A stretch of DNA of 23,383 nucleotides from Oehlia diaphana (GCA_003833135.1 QZLH01000470.1:36225-59607), one strand, 5' to 3'. Positions 10,733-20,323 are shown, counted from the stretch's first letter. Notes: generated from the letters alone by a model not told the origin. Numbers and translations: made by a program.

Positions 10733-13699
10733 ATGGCTAACATTGCTAACGTAAGGTTTCCTCACCATAAACACCAAAAATACACTGTTAATACACCAGG
10801 TAAATTTGGAAAAATACCGCGTTATATATGTTATATATTTTCGTGATTTCGTATGTAGAATTTAGTAAAGTTGAATGAACATGCACAAAACAAATTCTAA
10901 AATGTCAAATAAATTTTTTTTGGTCGTGTCACTTCGATTTTTTTTTTTTGATTCAACTTTCAAACTCTCTCATCAATTATATTAATTATATTATAACTAA
11001 ATATTTTATTTTATTTTTTTTTTTCATAGCTTTAAATGTAGGAACCACGTTAACCTCTACTATTCAACATTCGATATCAAATGATTCTAATATCGTGTCA
11101 AAGAAAATTTATTATCAACAAAAATCAACAAAGAATATTTCAACGTGCATGAATGATGTTCAATTTAATAATTTGAAACCTAATTCCTTTCTTCCTTCAC
11201 GTAATTCTCAGATAACTTCAAAGCACCTTATCAATTCATGTAATTTACCTTCACAAAAGAAGAAAAAGAACTTAAAATCTTCATTAAAAGCCATCTCAAA
11301 AGATTCTAAACAATTTAATAAACATTTAAAACCTCTTCAAGATATTTCTACCCCTTCCCAAATCTTGACTTACGCGTTAAAAAATGAGGTTTCTGCTGGT
11401 CTACCTCATATGTCAAGACAAATTGGTACTTTATCACATCATCATCTTGATGTTCAAGAACAATCACATATTCGTCGATTGTCTTTTGAATCTTCGGGTT
11501 TTTCGTGTTGTAAATCTTTTTCAACAAATTCTGATGATCCTGAAGTTTCTAAAGTTATTCAATGTTATGTTATAAAACTTCCTGGAATGTTACATCCTAT
11601 ACATGTTCCTAAATGTATAGCTGAGAAAGATGATCATGATGTTATACACGCGTTTCCACTTTTAAAGATTCATATAGATCATCAATTAGTTAGGGTCAAA
11701 TTACCAGGAATGCAAAATAATTCTAATTCTGTTACCCTTTGTGAAGAACCTTGGTGGTTATCTCCAAAAGAAACTACTCCTCCTTCAAATTTATTAGTAA
11801 AACAAGAACAACAAGAACAACAAGAAGAGAATGTTGAAACTTTAAATGAACAACAAGAAGAAGTAATAGTAATAGTAGAAGATCAACAAGAAGAAGAAAA
11901 ATATGTATTAGATGATAATGTGGAAGAAGAATATGAATCTGCTCGTTCTATTGAATTTCAATTAAGTGAATTAAGTGTTAACCCTATTGTGAAGTTACCT
12001 CATTGGAGTTTATCTATGAACAATAATGTTAAAAAACTTCAAAAGAAGGAAATGATTGATGATTATTATTATCTTGATAATTATTTTCACGCCACATCAG
12101 CCGGTATTGAATTTGACAATAAAGAATCACCCATTGTACGATTGTCTCCAAACTTAACGACTCCTAATCCTCATCCTCGTTCCAACTTGAGAATTGAAAC
12201 AAACTTAAAACTTAATGATGACAATTACTCGCCTGGTTCAACGGTATCAACCCCGGTATCAGAAGTTTCAAGCTCATTTTCACATATTTCAACATACGCG
12301 GAATCGGAAAATACCGTGTTCACTGAAGAAGAAATAATGAACGAGACAAAATCTTGTAACGCTCCAGAAAGACGTTCACCTTCTGTACTCTCTGATTTTG
12401 GATCCGAACAGCTTACTCCTGTATTGGAAGAAGAAGAGGAGGATTCAAAGTTTATATCATCTAATTTCCTTTCAATTGAGGAATGCCGAGAGGAATTTCA
12501 AGAGGAATGTCAAGAAGAATTTCAAGAAGAATGTCGGGAGGAATGTCAAGTAGAGTTCCAAAAAGAATGCCAAGAGCGCCAAGAAGAATCTCAAGAGCGT
12601 CAAGAAGAATGTCAAAAGGAATTCCAAGAAGAATGTCAAAAGGAATTCCAAGAAGAATGTCAAGAGGAATTCCAAGAAGAAATGATTATTGACGAATCTC
12701 AACAACAGGAGGTACCTGAAACAAACACCTACTCTTATAGTGAAAGTGAGAATGAAGATTCAGAATATCAAGAAAATCAGGAAACTCGGGATACTCAGGA
12801 TACTCAAGATAATAAGGAGTATGTACTTCCAGAGTTGAGAAAAATTGCGGAACAACTCGAGACTCTAACCGATTCAAAAGATACGATCAGGATTCGTCGT
12901 CAACTCGAAATAATTAGCAATGATAACTATCCAGACTCCCTACCTTTGTCTAATAAATGGTAAATAATTATAAAGTTGCTTAATTAATTAGGATTATTAA
13001 TTAGTTTACTGATTATTATAATTATCTGTAGGACGATGTACTTTGCTGACACATCAGTAACAAAGACAAACACAAGAATCATATCCAAGAACAAGTATTC
13101 TTCAACATTGAATCCGTTATTCGAGTGTACCACAGTTCCAGAATTGTGTTCAAATCTTCGTAAATTCTCTTCAAAGATCAAGCCAAGCGACATGAAAACA
13201 AATGCAAATCTTAGCTTCTTTAAAGGAAATATAATGCCCATGTGGGAAGATGAGGCTAACCAAAAGGTAACATCATGTTGAATAAATATATTTTTTTTGT
13301 TGTTGCTTTCACATTTACTGATTTGTAACATTCATTCTCTTTATTTAGGGTGGTCGCTTCACTATATGTCCTCCAAGAAACCAGCTTAATTCATTATGGG
13401 ATTCAATCGTTTTACTTCTTGCTGGTGAAACGATCGATGACAAAGATCTCATTTGTGGTGCTGTTTGTGCTCGTAGAGACAGAGGTGATCGCGTAGAACT
13501 CTGGATTAGTGGTGATGCCTATTCCAGAGACATCGATCGCATCAGGTTAGTCTTAAATAGAATTATGATTATGCGTTATCATATATTGAAAAACTAAATT
13601 TTATTTAACATTTGTAGGGATCTTTTGTCAATGGAGTTGGGTCATGAAATGAAGGAAATGAAGAACGTCAAATACAAAAAACACCTTGGAAAGCCATGA
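10733..13699 (+). CDS. eIF4E-domain protein with ~655-residue N-terminal extension (5 exons)
   Basis: Predicted exons are 10733-10799, 11030-12959, 13032-13266, 13349-13545 and 13618-13699, giving 836 residues. The introns (230, 72, 82 and 72 nt) are GT-AG and every join keeps frame. The start ATG at 10733 has a good context (ACAATGG) and an in-frame TAA two codons upstream. Residues about 657-836 form a translation initiation factor 4E domain that binds the mRNA m7G cap. Seen: NKW (W666, human W43), MPMWEDE (W737/E738, human W102/E103), GGR (R747), CGAV then RxRGDR, and ELW (W796, human W166). Human W56 aligns with Y688. Dorsal residues W73, L131 and E132 align with C705, D762 and S763. The extension is disordered-looking and Ser/Thr-, Gln- and Glu-rich. 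It has four [IV][KR]L[PS] motifs (near 205, 246, 344, 393), a Cys/Phe-QEE tetrad repeat (506-573) and YVLPEL at 620-625. The family is usually about 200 residues long. The function of the extension is unknown. Confidence 0.85.
12478..12681 (+). repeat. 12-bp coding tandem repeat encoding (C/F)-Q-E-E tetrads
   Basis: Inside exon 2, imperfect 12-bp units encode four-residue repeats in which Cys or Phe alternates every fourth position (C-R-E-E-F-Q-E-E-C style). There are eight Cys and six Phe across protein residues 506-573, with a short ERQEES interruption. The spacing suggests a long charged helix with a slowly rotating Cys/Phe stripe. The repeat is probably length-variable between strains. 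Confidence 0.85.
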
Positions 13700-14081
13700 A
13701 AGGGCCATGAAAAGGAGTTTATTTTATTATTGTACAGATTGATCAATTTAATTATTTATTTTCTTTATATGTTATGGACTTTGTCAATACTTATTGTTTT
13801 GTATCGTACAAGTTCTAATATGGGGGAACAATTTTTTTTATTATTATTTTCTCTGAGAACACATCAGATTTCTTTGTATATCCATCTCGTAAAGAGATAA
13901 TGTAAATAACAACAACATACACTATATATTTGGAGGGTTATTATTATATAAATAATAACTTTAGAAATTTTTTCAAAAAAGTAATTGTATAGCATTTTTT
14001 TTTTATTAAATATATATGTTCGTTTAAACGAGTTATATAATTCCCCTGTTTAATCTTTATTAATTCTTTTCAGCATAGTTG

Positions 14082-14104
14082 TATATATATATATATATAT
14101 ATAT
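14082..14104 (+). repeat. (TA)n microsatellite
   Basis: Uninterrupted alternating TA run downstream of the eIF4E-domain gene. Confidence 0.85.
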
Positions 14105-14737
14105 TCAATTTTTTTTTTTACTGTACAAATTTTAGTTTTTTTTTAAAGAAAATTTTATATTACAAACAACAAATTTGCATAATAAAAAAAATCAAACCAG
14201 GAACTTGCGCTTTTTTTTTTTTTTTTAGTGAAAATAATGTAATTCGGCATTTTCAGCATAATCGACTAAAAAAACATATTTGCGGCTAAACTATTGGGGC
14301 TTCTAAACGAAGAAAAAAAAAACTGAAAAAAAAGGGGATAATTATAAAGTTTTTTTATTAGTGATAATTAATTTATTTAATTTCATCCTTTTTTTTTTCA
14401 ACACGTTTGACATTTCAAGTTTTGAAACGTTTATCGAATCGACAACCGAAATCGACACATCCATAAAGATTTTTTTTTTTTAAAAAGGTAAATCATTACA
14501 TATAATGGACACAAAAAAAGAAAAGATTTTATGTTGTTTCATTTCTGATAGGAATCATACTTTTTCCATGAGGTTTACCTATTAATCTTATATAAATACG
14601 GTTATTATTAAAACGGAGTAAATAATAATATTTTTTTTAACTTAATAAAGTTCGTACAATTGAAATGAATATTAAGCTAGATTAATAATTTTAAACTAAT
14701 TTTAAAAAAGAAACAAGGTTTTTCTTTCTCATGATTA

Positions 14738-14759
14738 CCTGTCAAACTAGTTTGACAGG
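14738..14759. repeat. Perfect 22-bp palindrome
   Basis: The 11-bp half CCTGTCAAACT is followed immediately by its exact reverse complement, with no spacer. It lies in the convergent intergenic region. It could be a dimeric protein-binding site or a relic of an element end. Confidence 0.75.
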
Positions 14760-15435
14760 AAAAAAATTACCCCACCTCCACCTTAAATACAGTATTTAAT
14801 ATATTTTTAGAAAAGTTTTTTTTTTTCTCTCTCTTACGGATATTTTTCCGTTATAATAAAAAAATAAATAAAAAAAATTTTTTAAAAAAATATATATATA
14901 TACTACAAAATAATAAACACAAATAAAATAATATTAGTCATCAAATAAAAAAAAAAATTTTTTTTTTTTATTTATGGTTTTATTATTAGGTAATAAATTC
15001 AAACGCACAGATCATAAAATGTCAAAAAAAAAATTAAAAATTTTTTTTTTTCACCCGGCTGTTTACGTGCTTTTTTTTTGTTAAAAAAAAGGTGAAATGA
15101 TGATCCTTTTTTATTTTTATTTTTTTCTTTGTACTTAATTGATAAAATATGTTTGGGTCACCTATTTTAATTTTCGGGGGATATACCAAAGAAGGGTAAA
15201 AAAAAAACTTTTTTTTCTCTCTTTTTAAAAATGATTGATTTGATTGTATAAATACCGAATTTCTCCGTAAATTTCAAGTTACAATGTGTGATATAATAAA
15301 TATAATAAATATGTGATTGTGAAATTTTAAAGTAAAAATTTAGTGATATCGATTATCTAAAAAAATTGATCATCTTTTTTAATCTTTGAATTTCATTTCA
15401 ACTTACATGCCCATATTTGTTCATTATTATTTTGT

Positions 15436-15445
15436 GGGGGGGGGG
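15436..15445 (+). repeat. Poly(G) run of 10
   Basis: Ten consecutive G in AT-rich intergenic DNA; the second such run in the window. Confidence 0.9.
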
Positions 15446-15762
15446 TGAAAAAAAATCGAAAAAGAAAATTTAAAAAAGAAAATAATTGTAGCATAAACCT
15501 TTTTTGATTATGATATACATTTTTTTACAGTGAATTTTTTTTTTTATTAATCCCGGTGTTATAGTTAAAATACTGTAAATCAAACGGACAGCTATTTTCC
15601 TTCACATAATTCACATGACCAATTATACAATTTGATGAACATACAAGTATTCTAAATGCGCAACCAATTCAATAAATTGCTCTTAATATTATCTATTAGG
15701 ATACTTGAATGATTATATAATAAATGTAAATAAGCTAGTGGAAATGTTATTAAAATGTCAAT

Positions 15763-17650
15763 TTAATCATTCTTCTTTGCAATTTCAGCTGCTTCTTCTA
15801 ATTGTGATGCACGAGTAACCACAATAAACCTAAAAAATGAAAGTAAATTGACATTATTAAGCTTTCATTGCATATATCATGAATTATTTATTATTTCTTT
15901 CCTTACCAACACAAGGAAATGTATAACAAAATTGAAATGCCCAGGTTAAGTAATACCATGTAATTGTAATCTGTCAAAATGGTCATGAAAATCAAGGCCG
16001 TAAACAATAACCAGAAACAAATATTCATGGCCAATACAACATTATTATTAAATCCGGGCGTAATCATAGATTCCATAACGTCAGCAACTACTGATGATGG
16101 TGACGAAGAGGTAGGTTGAATTAAAGTTTGTACATGAGAATTTGATAGTGTCACTTTTCCTTCTTTAATGTTAAATTATATATTAGTAAAATGTTCAGAT
16201 ATTAAAATAATAATAATAGGACAAGTAGAGTACCACCGTAAATATCGTCCCAACTTATTTCAATTTTGATTCTCTTTGGTGGACTTCCACTTTCATCATC
16301 CGAATAATATATCTCACCTTCTTGATCTACTTGATTTTCGAATTCAACTTCTTTGGTCATTGCTTCTCTAATAGAGTCAATTGCTTCTTGTAATAATTTT
16401 TCTTCCTCATCACTTTTAATATTGTCATGATCAGTTTCAGTTGTTATAGAATACCCCAAACTTTTACGTAATTTCAAATTGTTCCAAGAACGTTTTATAG
16501 GATCCAATTTATCCGATACCTGTTTTAAATCACGTATAAATGGTGACAATTCAGGTGCTACTCTAGAAATCGTGTTTATAAGATCTTCTTCACTTTCCGG
16601 AGTAGCTGGCGTTGACGTTTCTAGATCCTCATCGTCGTTGTCCTCAAGTTGTGGTTTTTCTTCTCTGACCTCTGTGACAATGACCCTATCAATTTTAGAT
16701 TTATCTCCGGAATCTTCATGAGCAATTACGAGATCCTTATCGTCAGGATCTACGGTTACCGCTTTGTTAATAGTCGAACTGTCATTCATGACAAGCGTAA
16801 TAGTTGTTTTATCAACAGGAGTTTCGGTTATCGTCTCTTGTTTAGTAGTAGATTCTATATTCTTTTGTTCTTTAACATCATTTTCAGAAGATTTCTTTGT
16901 TTCAATAGAACGGACATCCATTCCTTCAGAGATTTTATCTTTGTTTTCTTTGAATGTAATGGTTTCAATAAAAGTTTGATCTAGTGAAACTTCATTAACT
17001 TCTTTTTTGGTAATAGCTGTATCAGTAGAAGTTATTTCTTTTGTTTCAAGATTCTGAACCGTAAATTTATCAGTTTCCAAAGACTTTACTGTTGTTTTGT
17101 TATTATTGTTTTCGGTTCGACTCGTTGATTCAAATGTTGTTTTTTCAAAAGGAGTTTCAACAATAGTATTATAAATCTGTACAGTTTCAATAGTTTCATC
17201 GGTTTCATCGGTTTCATCATCTAAATTTGATTTTTCAGTTGTTTTAGAGATTGAAACATGATCAAGGGTAATATCTTTAGCAATTTTTTCTTTACTTCCA
17301 GTTACAGATAATACAGTTTTAGTTATTGTCTTAATCTGATCATTATTATCAAGTTCAAGAACTTGTTTCTCAACAGAACCTCCAATATTTAGTTTTTTAC
17401 TATCAGAATTTGAAGACTTTTCATCTTTTTCAGGCTCATTTTCTTTAATATTATTATTATCTATCATAGTAATAATATTTTCGGTGTTCCCGTCATTTAA
17501 TGCAACTCCAACTTCACGTTTTACATCCTTATCTTCTTTAACGATTTCGGAAACAACTGCTAGTTCAGGTAAGGTATTAACAACTTTTTCCTCAGTTTCC
17601 AAATCTTTTCCTCCTCTCTCTTGGTCATTTTTTTGAAGTTCATGCTCCAT
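15763..17650 (-). CDS. Pkr1-like (V-ATPase assembly) membrane protein with long acidic N-terminus (3 exons)
   Basis: Predicted exons on the minus strand are 17650-16234, 16162-15907 and 15829-15763, giving 579 residues. The introns are 71 and 77 nt. The ATG has A at -3 and an in-frame TAA 9 bases upstream. The C-terminal ~85 residues match the Pkr1 family: a short amphipathic MESMITPG segment (503-509), then two hydrophobic helices (about 514-535 and 541-562) ending in CWFIV. Yeast Pkr1 is an ER protein needed to assemble the V-ATPase membrane sector. Here the chain ends KKND, which fits a KKxx ER-retrieval signal. Residues 1-472 are acidic, Thr/Ser/Lys/Glu-rich and disordered-looking, with DET repeats and a PPKRIKIE basic patch near the end. 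No family is recognised there. The Pkr1 call is good. The join to the long exon is less certain because the donor (GTACTC) is weak, although a CTAAT branch-like site and in-phase acceptor support it. Confidence 0.75.
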
Positions 17651-17751
17651 AATTAATTATATTTTTTACTGCTTTTTTTTAAAAAAAATTGCTAGTTAAA
17701 TAACCTTTTGGCGTCGCGTACTTAAATGAAAGTCTATCCATTATTAACATA

Positions 17752-17759
17752 TTACGTCA
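17752..17759 (-). promoter_or_regulatory. CRE/ATF-like site (TGACGTAA)
   Basis: TTACGTCA on the plus strand, read TGACGTAA towards the Pkr1-like gene, lies about 100 bp upstream of that gene's ATG. It matches the half-variant octamer bound by ATF/CREB-type bZIP factors in fungi. A second CG-rich patch (GGCGTCGCGTAC) follows at 17710-17721. Placement in the likely promoter is suggestive; binding is inferred. Confidence 0.4.
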
Positions 17760-18138
17760 CTATACAAACTGATGCAATAATTCGAGTCGAGATCAGTGTA
17801 ATAATTAATAAAATCGTAACTTTGCAGAAAAAAGACATAATGTGAATATTTAACACAAAAATTTATTTGAATAGAAATTTCACTATGGTTTAATAATATA
17901 AAACAAAATCTCCTGCCTCATTTATTTTATATATGAAAATATTAGTAAAATTATGAATACAATTAAGAATAAATGTGTATCTTGCCCCTGTATGATGCTT
18001 AAACCTCACATTCTGTAATAAAAATTTATAATATATGCATTTTTGCTGGCTTTGCAAGTTTATTTAGAGCATTAAAAGTGGTTTTGAATGTCATTTTTGA
18101 CTTGTTCTAATAAAATTTTTTGTTAAATCACATGATAT

Positions 18139-18162
18139 ATTTAATTCTAGCCAGAATTAAAT
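18139..18162. repeat. Perfect 10-bp inverted repeat, 4-base loop
   Basis: ATTTAATTCT and AGAATTAAAT flank AGCC. No gene ends here. It may be an element end or a chance AT hairpin. Confidence 0.5.
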
Positions 18163-19630
18163 GTTTTTAGATTTAAGATAATATGTATAATTTTGTGGTG
18201 CAATTAATATCCTTATTGTTCTGCATGGATTGAATCAGAAATCTGATTTGAGATTTAATTTTAATTAAGTTAATAAAGTATAAAATATTATTCTTAAAAT
18301 AATAATAATACTTACTTTTAATTAGTATAGCAAACATTCCTATTTATTATAATTTTGTCAATTATTTGCCAATTATTTATTGATCATTTATTCAATCTTA
18401 TCACATAATATAAATGGTATTAAAAATTTTTACATATTGTATTCTTTCATTTTTAAGTACTACTACCTTTTTAAGGGAAAATTTTTGCAAAAGTTTAAGA
18501 TGGTGCTTAAAATCAGAAGTTTTTTTTTTACACTTTTTTTTTGTACTTTTAGTCATATTTGTATTAGTCATTTTTAGCTCCTTTATGTAATATTACCATA
18601 ATTATTAAAAAAAATTCATTTTTATATACCAAAAAATTTTTTTTGTGCTTTATAATTACAATAATCCATTTACCCCTTATTTTTTTTTTCACACACAATG
18701 CCAAAAATTCAAAGGTCATCATACTTTGCAAATGAGAAGTTTAAAATTTTATTATATGCAAAAGAACGTGGCCAAAGAGCAGCTATACAAAATTTTTCTA
18801 TTGATCATTTAATGATTTCATGTTAGAAAAACATGAAGATAAACTTAAGTCAGCAAATGGAAAAACTGACGCGTTAGTGCAGAAAAAAAATTACAATATC
18901 TCAAAACTGAAATTAGTTTAAAAATATGAGCTATAGAATTTTGAAAGGATGGTATTGCTGTAACTCCTAAAATAATTAAATTTTATATGAAGGAAATTTT
19001 GGTAAAAGAGTTTGCTCATATTTATTTAAATAGTAAAAATTTTTTTGCCACTAATCGTTGGTTTTATAGTTTTTTTAAACGAAGTGAATTTTTATTGTGA
19101 CGTAAAATAAAAATTGGCCAAAAACTTCCTGTTCAACTTAGTGAAAAACTCCTAGAATTTCAGCAGTTTATTATTAAAAAATAAAAATAATTTAACTATG
19201 AACTTTACAAAATTAGCAATATAAATGAAATGCCAGTTTATTTTAACATGGTTAGAAGTTTAACTATTAAAAATTGTGATGTTAAATCTATGCAGATTTA
19301 GACAACTGGAAATGAAAAAAACTGCTTTATATGTGTTCTTACAGTTCTTGCTGATGGTATGAAGTTACTACCAATTGTTATCTTTAAAGGTAAATAAATG
19401 CCAAAAAATTTACCTTCTGGAATTACTGTAATGATACATCCAAAAGGATAGATTAATGAAAACCTAGTTTAATAAGGGTTGAAAAAAAAGACCAAGAGGA
19501 AATGGAATTAATAAATGAAAATTTCTTCTTGTTATAGATAGTTTTGAAGATCACAAAATAAATGCTATAAAAAATATTGCACGCAGTAAAAACACTGATT
19601 TAGTAATCATTTTTGATAGTTTTACTTCTA

Positions 19631-19801
19631 CAGTTAAACCTTGATATAGCGAACTCTTGATATAGTGAATTTTTCAGACAACTATAATAAATTTCCCTTG
19701 CTATAACGAATTAACTAATCAAATCTCTTAAAATCTTCACTATAACCCTATAGCGAAGTTGAGGTTTGGACCCTAGGGTTCATTATAATAAGGGTTGACT
19801 A
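19631..19801. mobile_element. 171-bp pogo/Tigger-like MITE inside the transposase pseudogene
   Basis: The left terminus starts CAGTTAAACCTTGATATAGC. The right terminus, read in reverse complement, starts TAGTCAACCCTTATTATAAT. The two match at 17 of 24 terminal positions. TA flanks both sides (19629-19630 and 19802-19803), the target used by Tc1/mariner-pogo elements. Removing the element and one TA joins the transposase frame as TSIVQPLD, which confirms the borders. The interior has no coding capacity, so it is non-autonomous. Confidence 0.85.
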
Positions 19802-19836
19802 TATAGTTCAACCACTTGATGTTTGTCTTAACAAAC

Positions 19837-20323
19837 TAAAGTTATAATCTAGGGATAATCTGTCAACTGTTATTCGAATCCGTCAGATCAGTTCAGTAGA
19901 AGATATCTGAAAGTCAGATAACTGCATCATCTGAATATCCTTGATAGATCATCCAGATCATCCGATTATTGAACATAATTCTGGCCAATTCTGTAGTGCC
20001 AGCCGGAATTACAATAATGATAGTCACGTGATCTCAGATAAAAGGTTTAACCACCAGGTAAGTTATATTACATAAAATTGTTTGCTAATTTTTTGTATTA
20101 CATAATGTTATATAAAGTTCATAACTCTGGTCAGAACTATGAATTTGACCCGATTTAAGTCCAAGATATCCTACGGATATCTGAAGGGATTATTCAGATG
20201 ATCTGTCACAGATATTCTTCATCTACCTTCATCTGATCCGTCTACAAAATTTTTATCTGTTATCTGAAAATGTCAGATATCCGATCACAGATATAGATGG
20301 GGAATAGACAGATTGTAACACTA
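19837..20323. mobile_element. 487-bp hAT-like MITE inside the transposase pseudogene
   Basis: It is flanked by an exact 8-bp duplication TAACAAAC (19829-19836 and 20324-20331). The termini are TAAAGTTATAATCT and, in reverse complement, TAGTGTTACAATCT, matching at 11 of 14 positions. Both fit the YARNG start typical of hAT elements. Removal with one duplication copy restores the transposase reading LNKPFK. The interior is non-coding but carries about 17 copies of ATCTG/CAGAT in both orientations, resembling transposase-binding subterminal motifs. Confidence 0.88.

Larger units (their letters stand above)
13700..15762. other. Convergent intergenic region (3' flanks)
   Basis: This lies between the tail-to-tail eIF4E-domain and Pkr1-domain genes. 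No open frame is supported. It includes a (TA)n run at 14082-14104, many A/T homopolymers, a perfect 22-bp palindrome at 14738-14759 and ten G at 15436-15445. Several AATAAA-like signals exist, but they are too common in this composition to assign poly(A) sites. Confidence 0.5.
17651..18697. other. 5' flank of the Pkr1-like gene and AT-rich spacer
   Basis: Besides a CRE-like site near 17752, no gene is supported. A perfect 10-bp inverted repeat (ATTTAATTCT / AGAATTAAAT, loop AGCC) lies at 18139-18162. The end of this stretch is the immediate upstream flank of a dead transposase; no terminal repeat could be identified there. Confidence 0.45.

Noticed and set aside
10948..11028. Extension of the eIF4E-gene long exon upstream to a TTG at 10948
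   Set aside because: There is no ATG. The segment reads as an intron end, with a polypyrimidine tract and CATAG acceptor, so the start was placed in the small upstream exon.
12472..12877. Overlapping open frames on both strands across the Cys/Phe-QEE repeat
   Set aside because: They are frame shadows produced by the 12-bp repeat in the real coding frame.
12984..13331. Minus-strand open frame opposite eIF4E exon 3
   Set aside because: It is antisense to a strongly conserved domain and crosses both flanking introns; no independent support.
15903..16154. Pkr1-like exon treated as a separate gene starting with GTG at 16154
   Set aside because: There is no ATG before the membrane domain, and a phase-matched intron links it to the upstream exon.
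16479..16984. Plus-strand open frames opposite the Pkr1-gene long exon
   Set aside because: Serine/phenylalanine-rich antisense shadows of the acidic coding sequence.
18380..18577. 65-codon plus-strand open frame upstream of the dead transposase
   Set aside because: Low-complexity Phe/Tyr/Ile composition typical of AT-rich noise.
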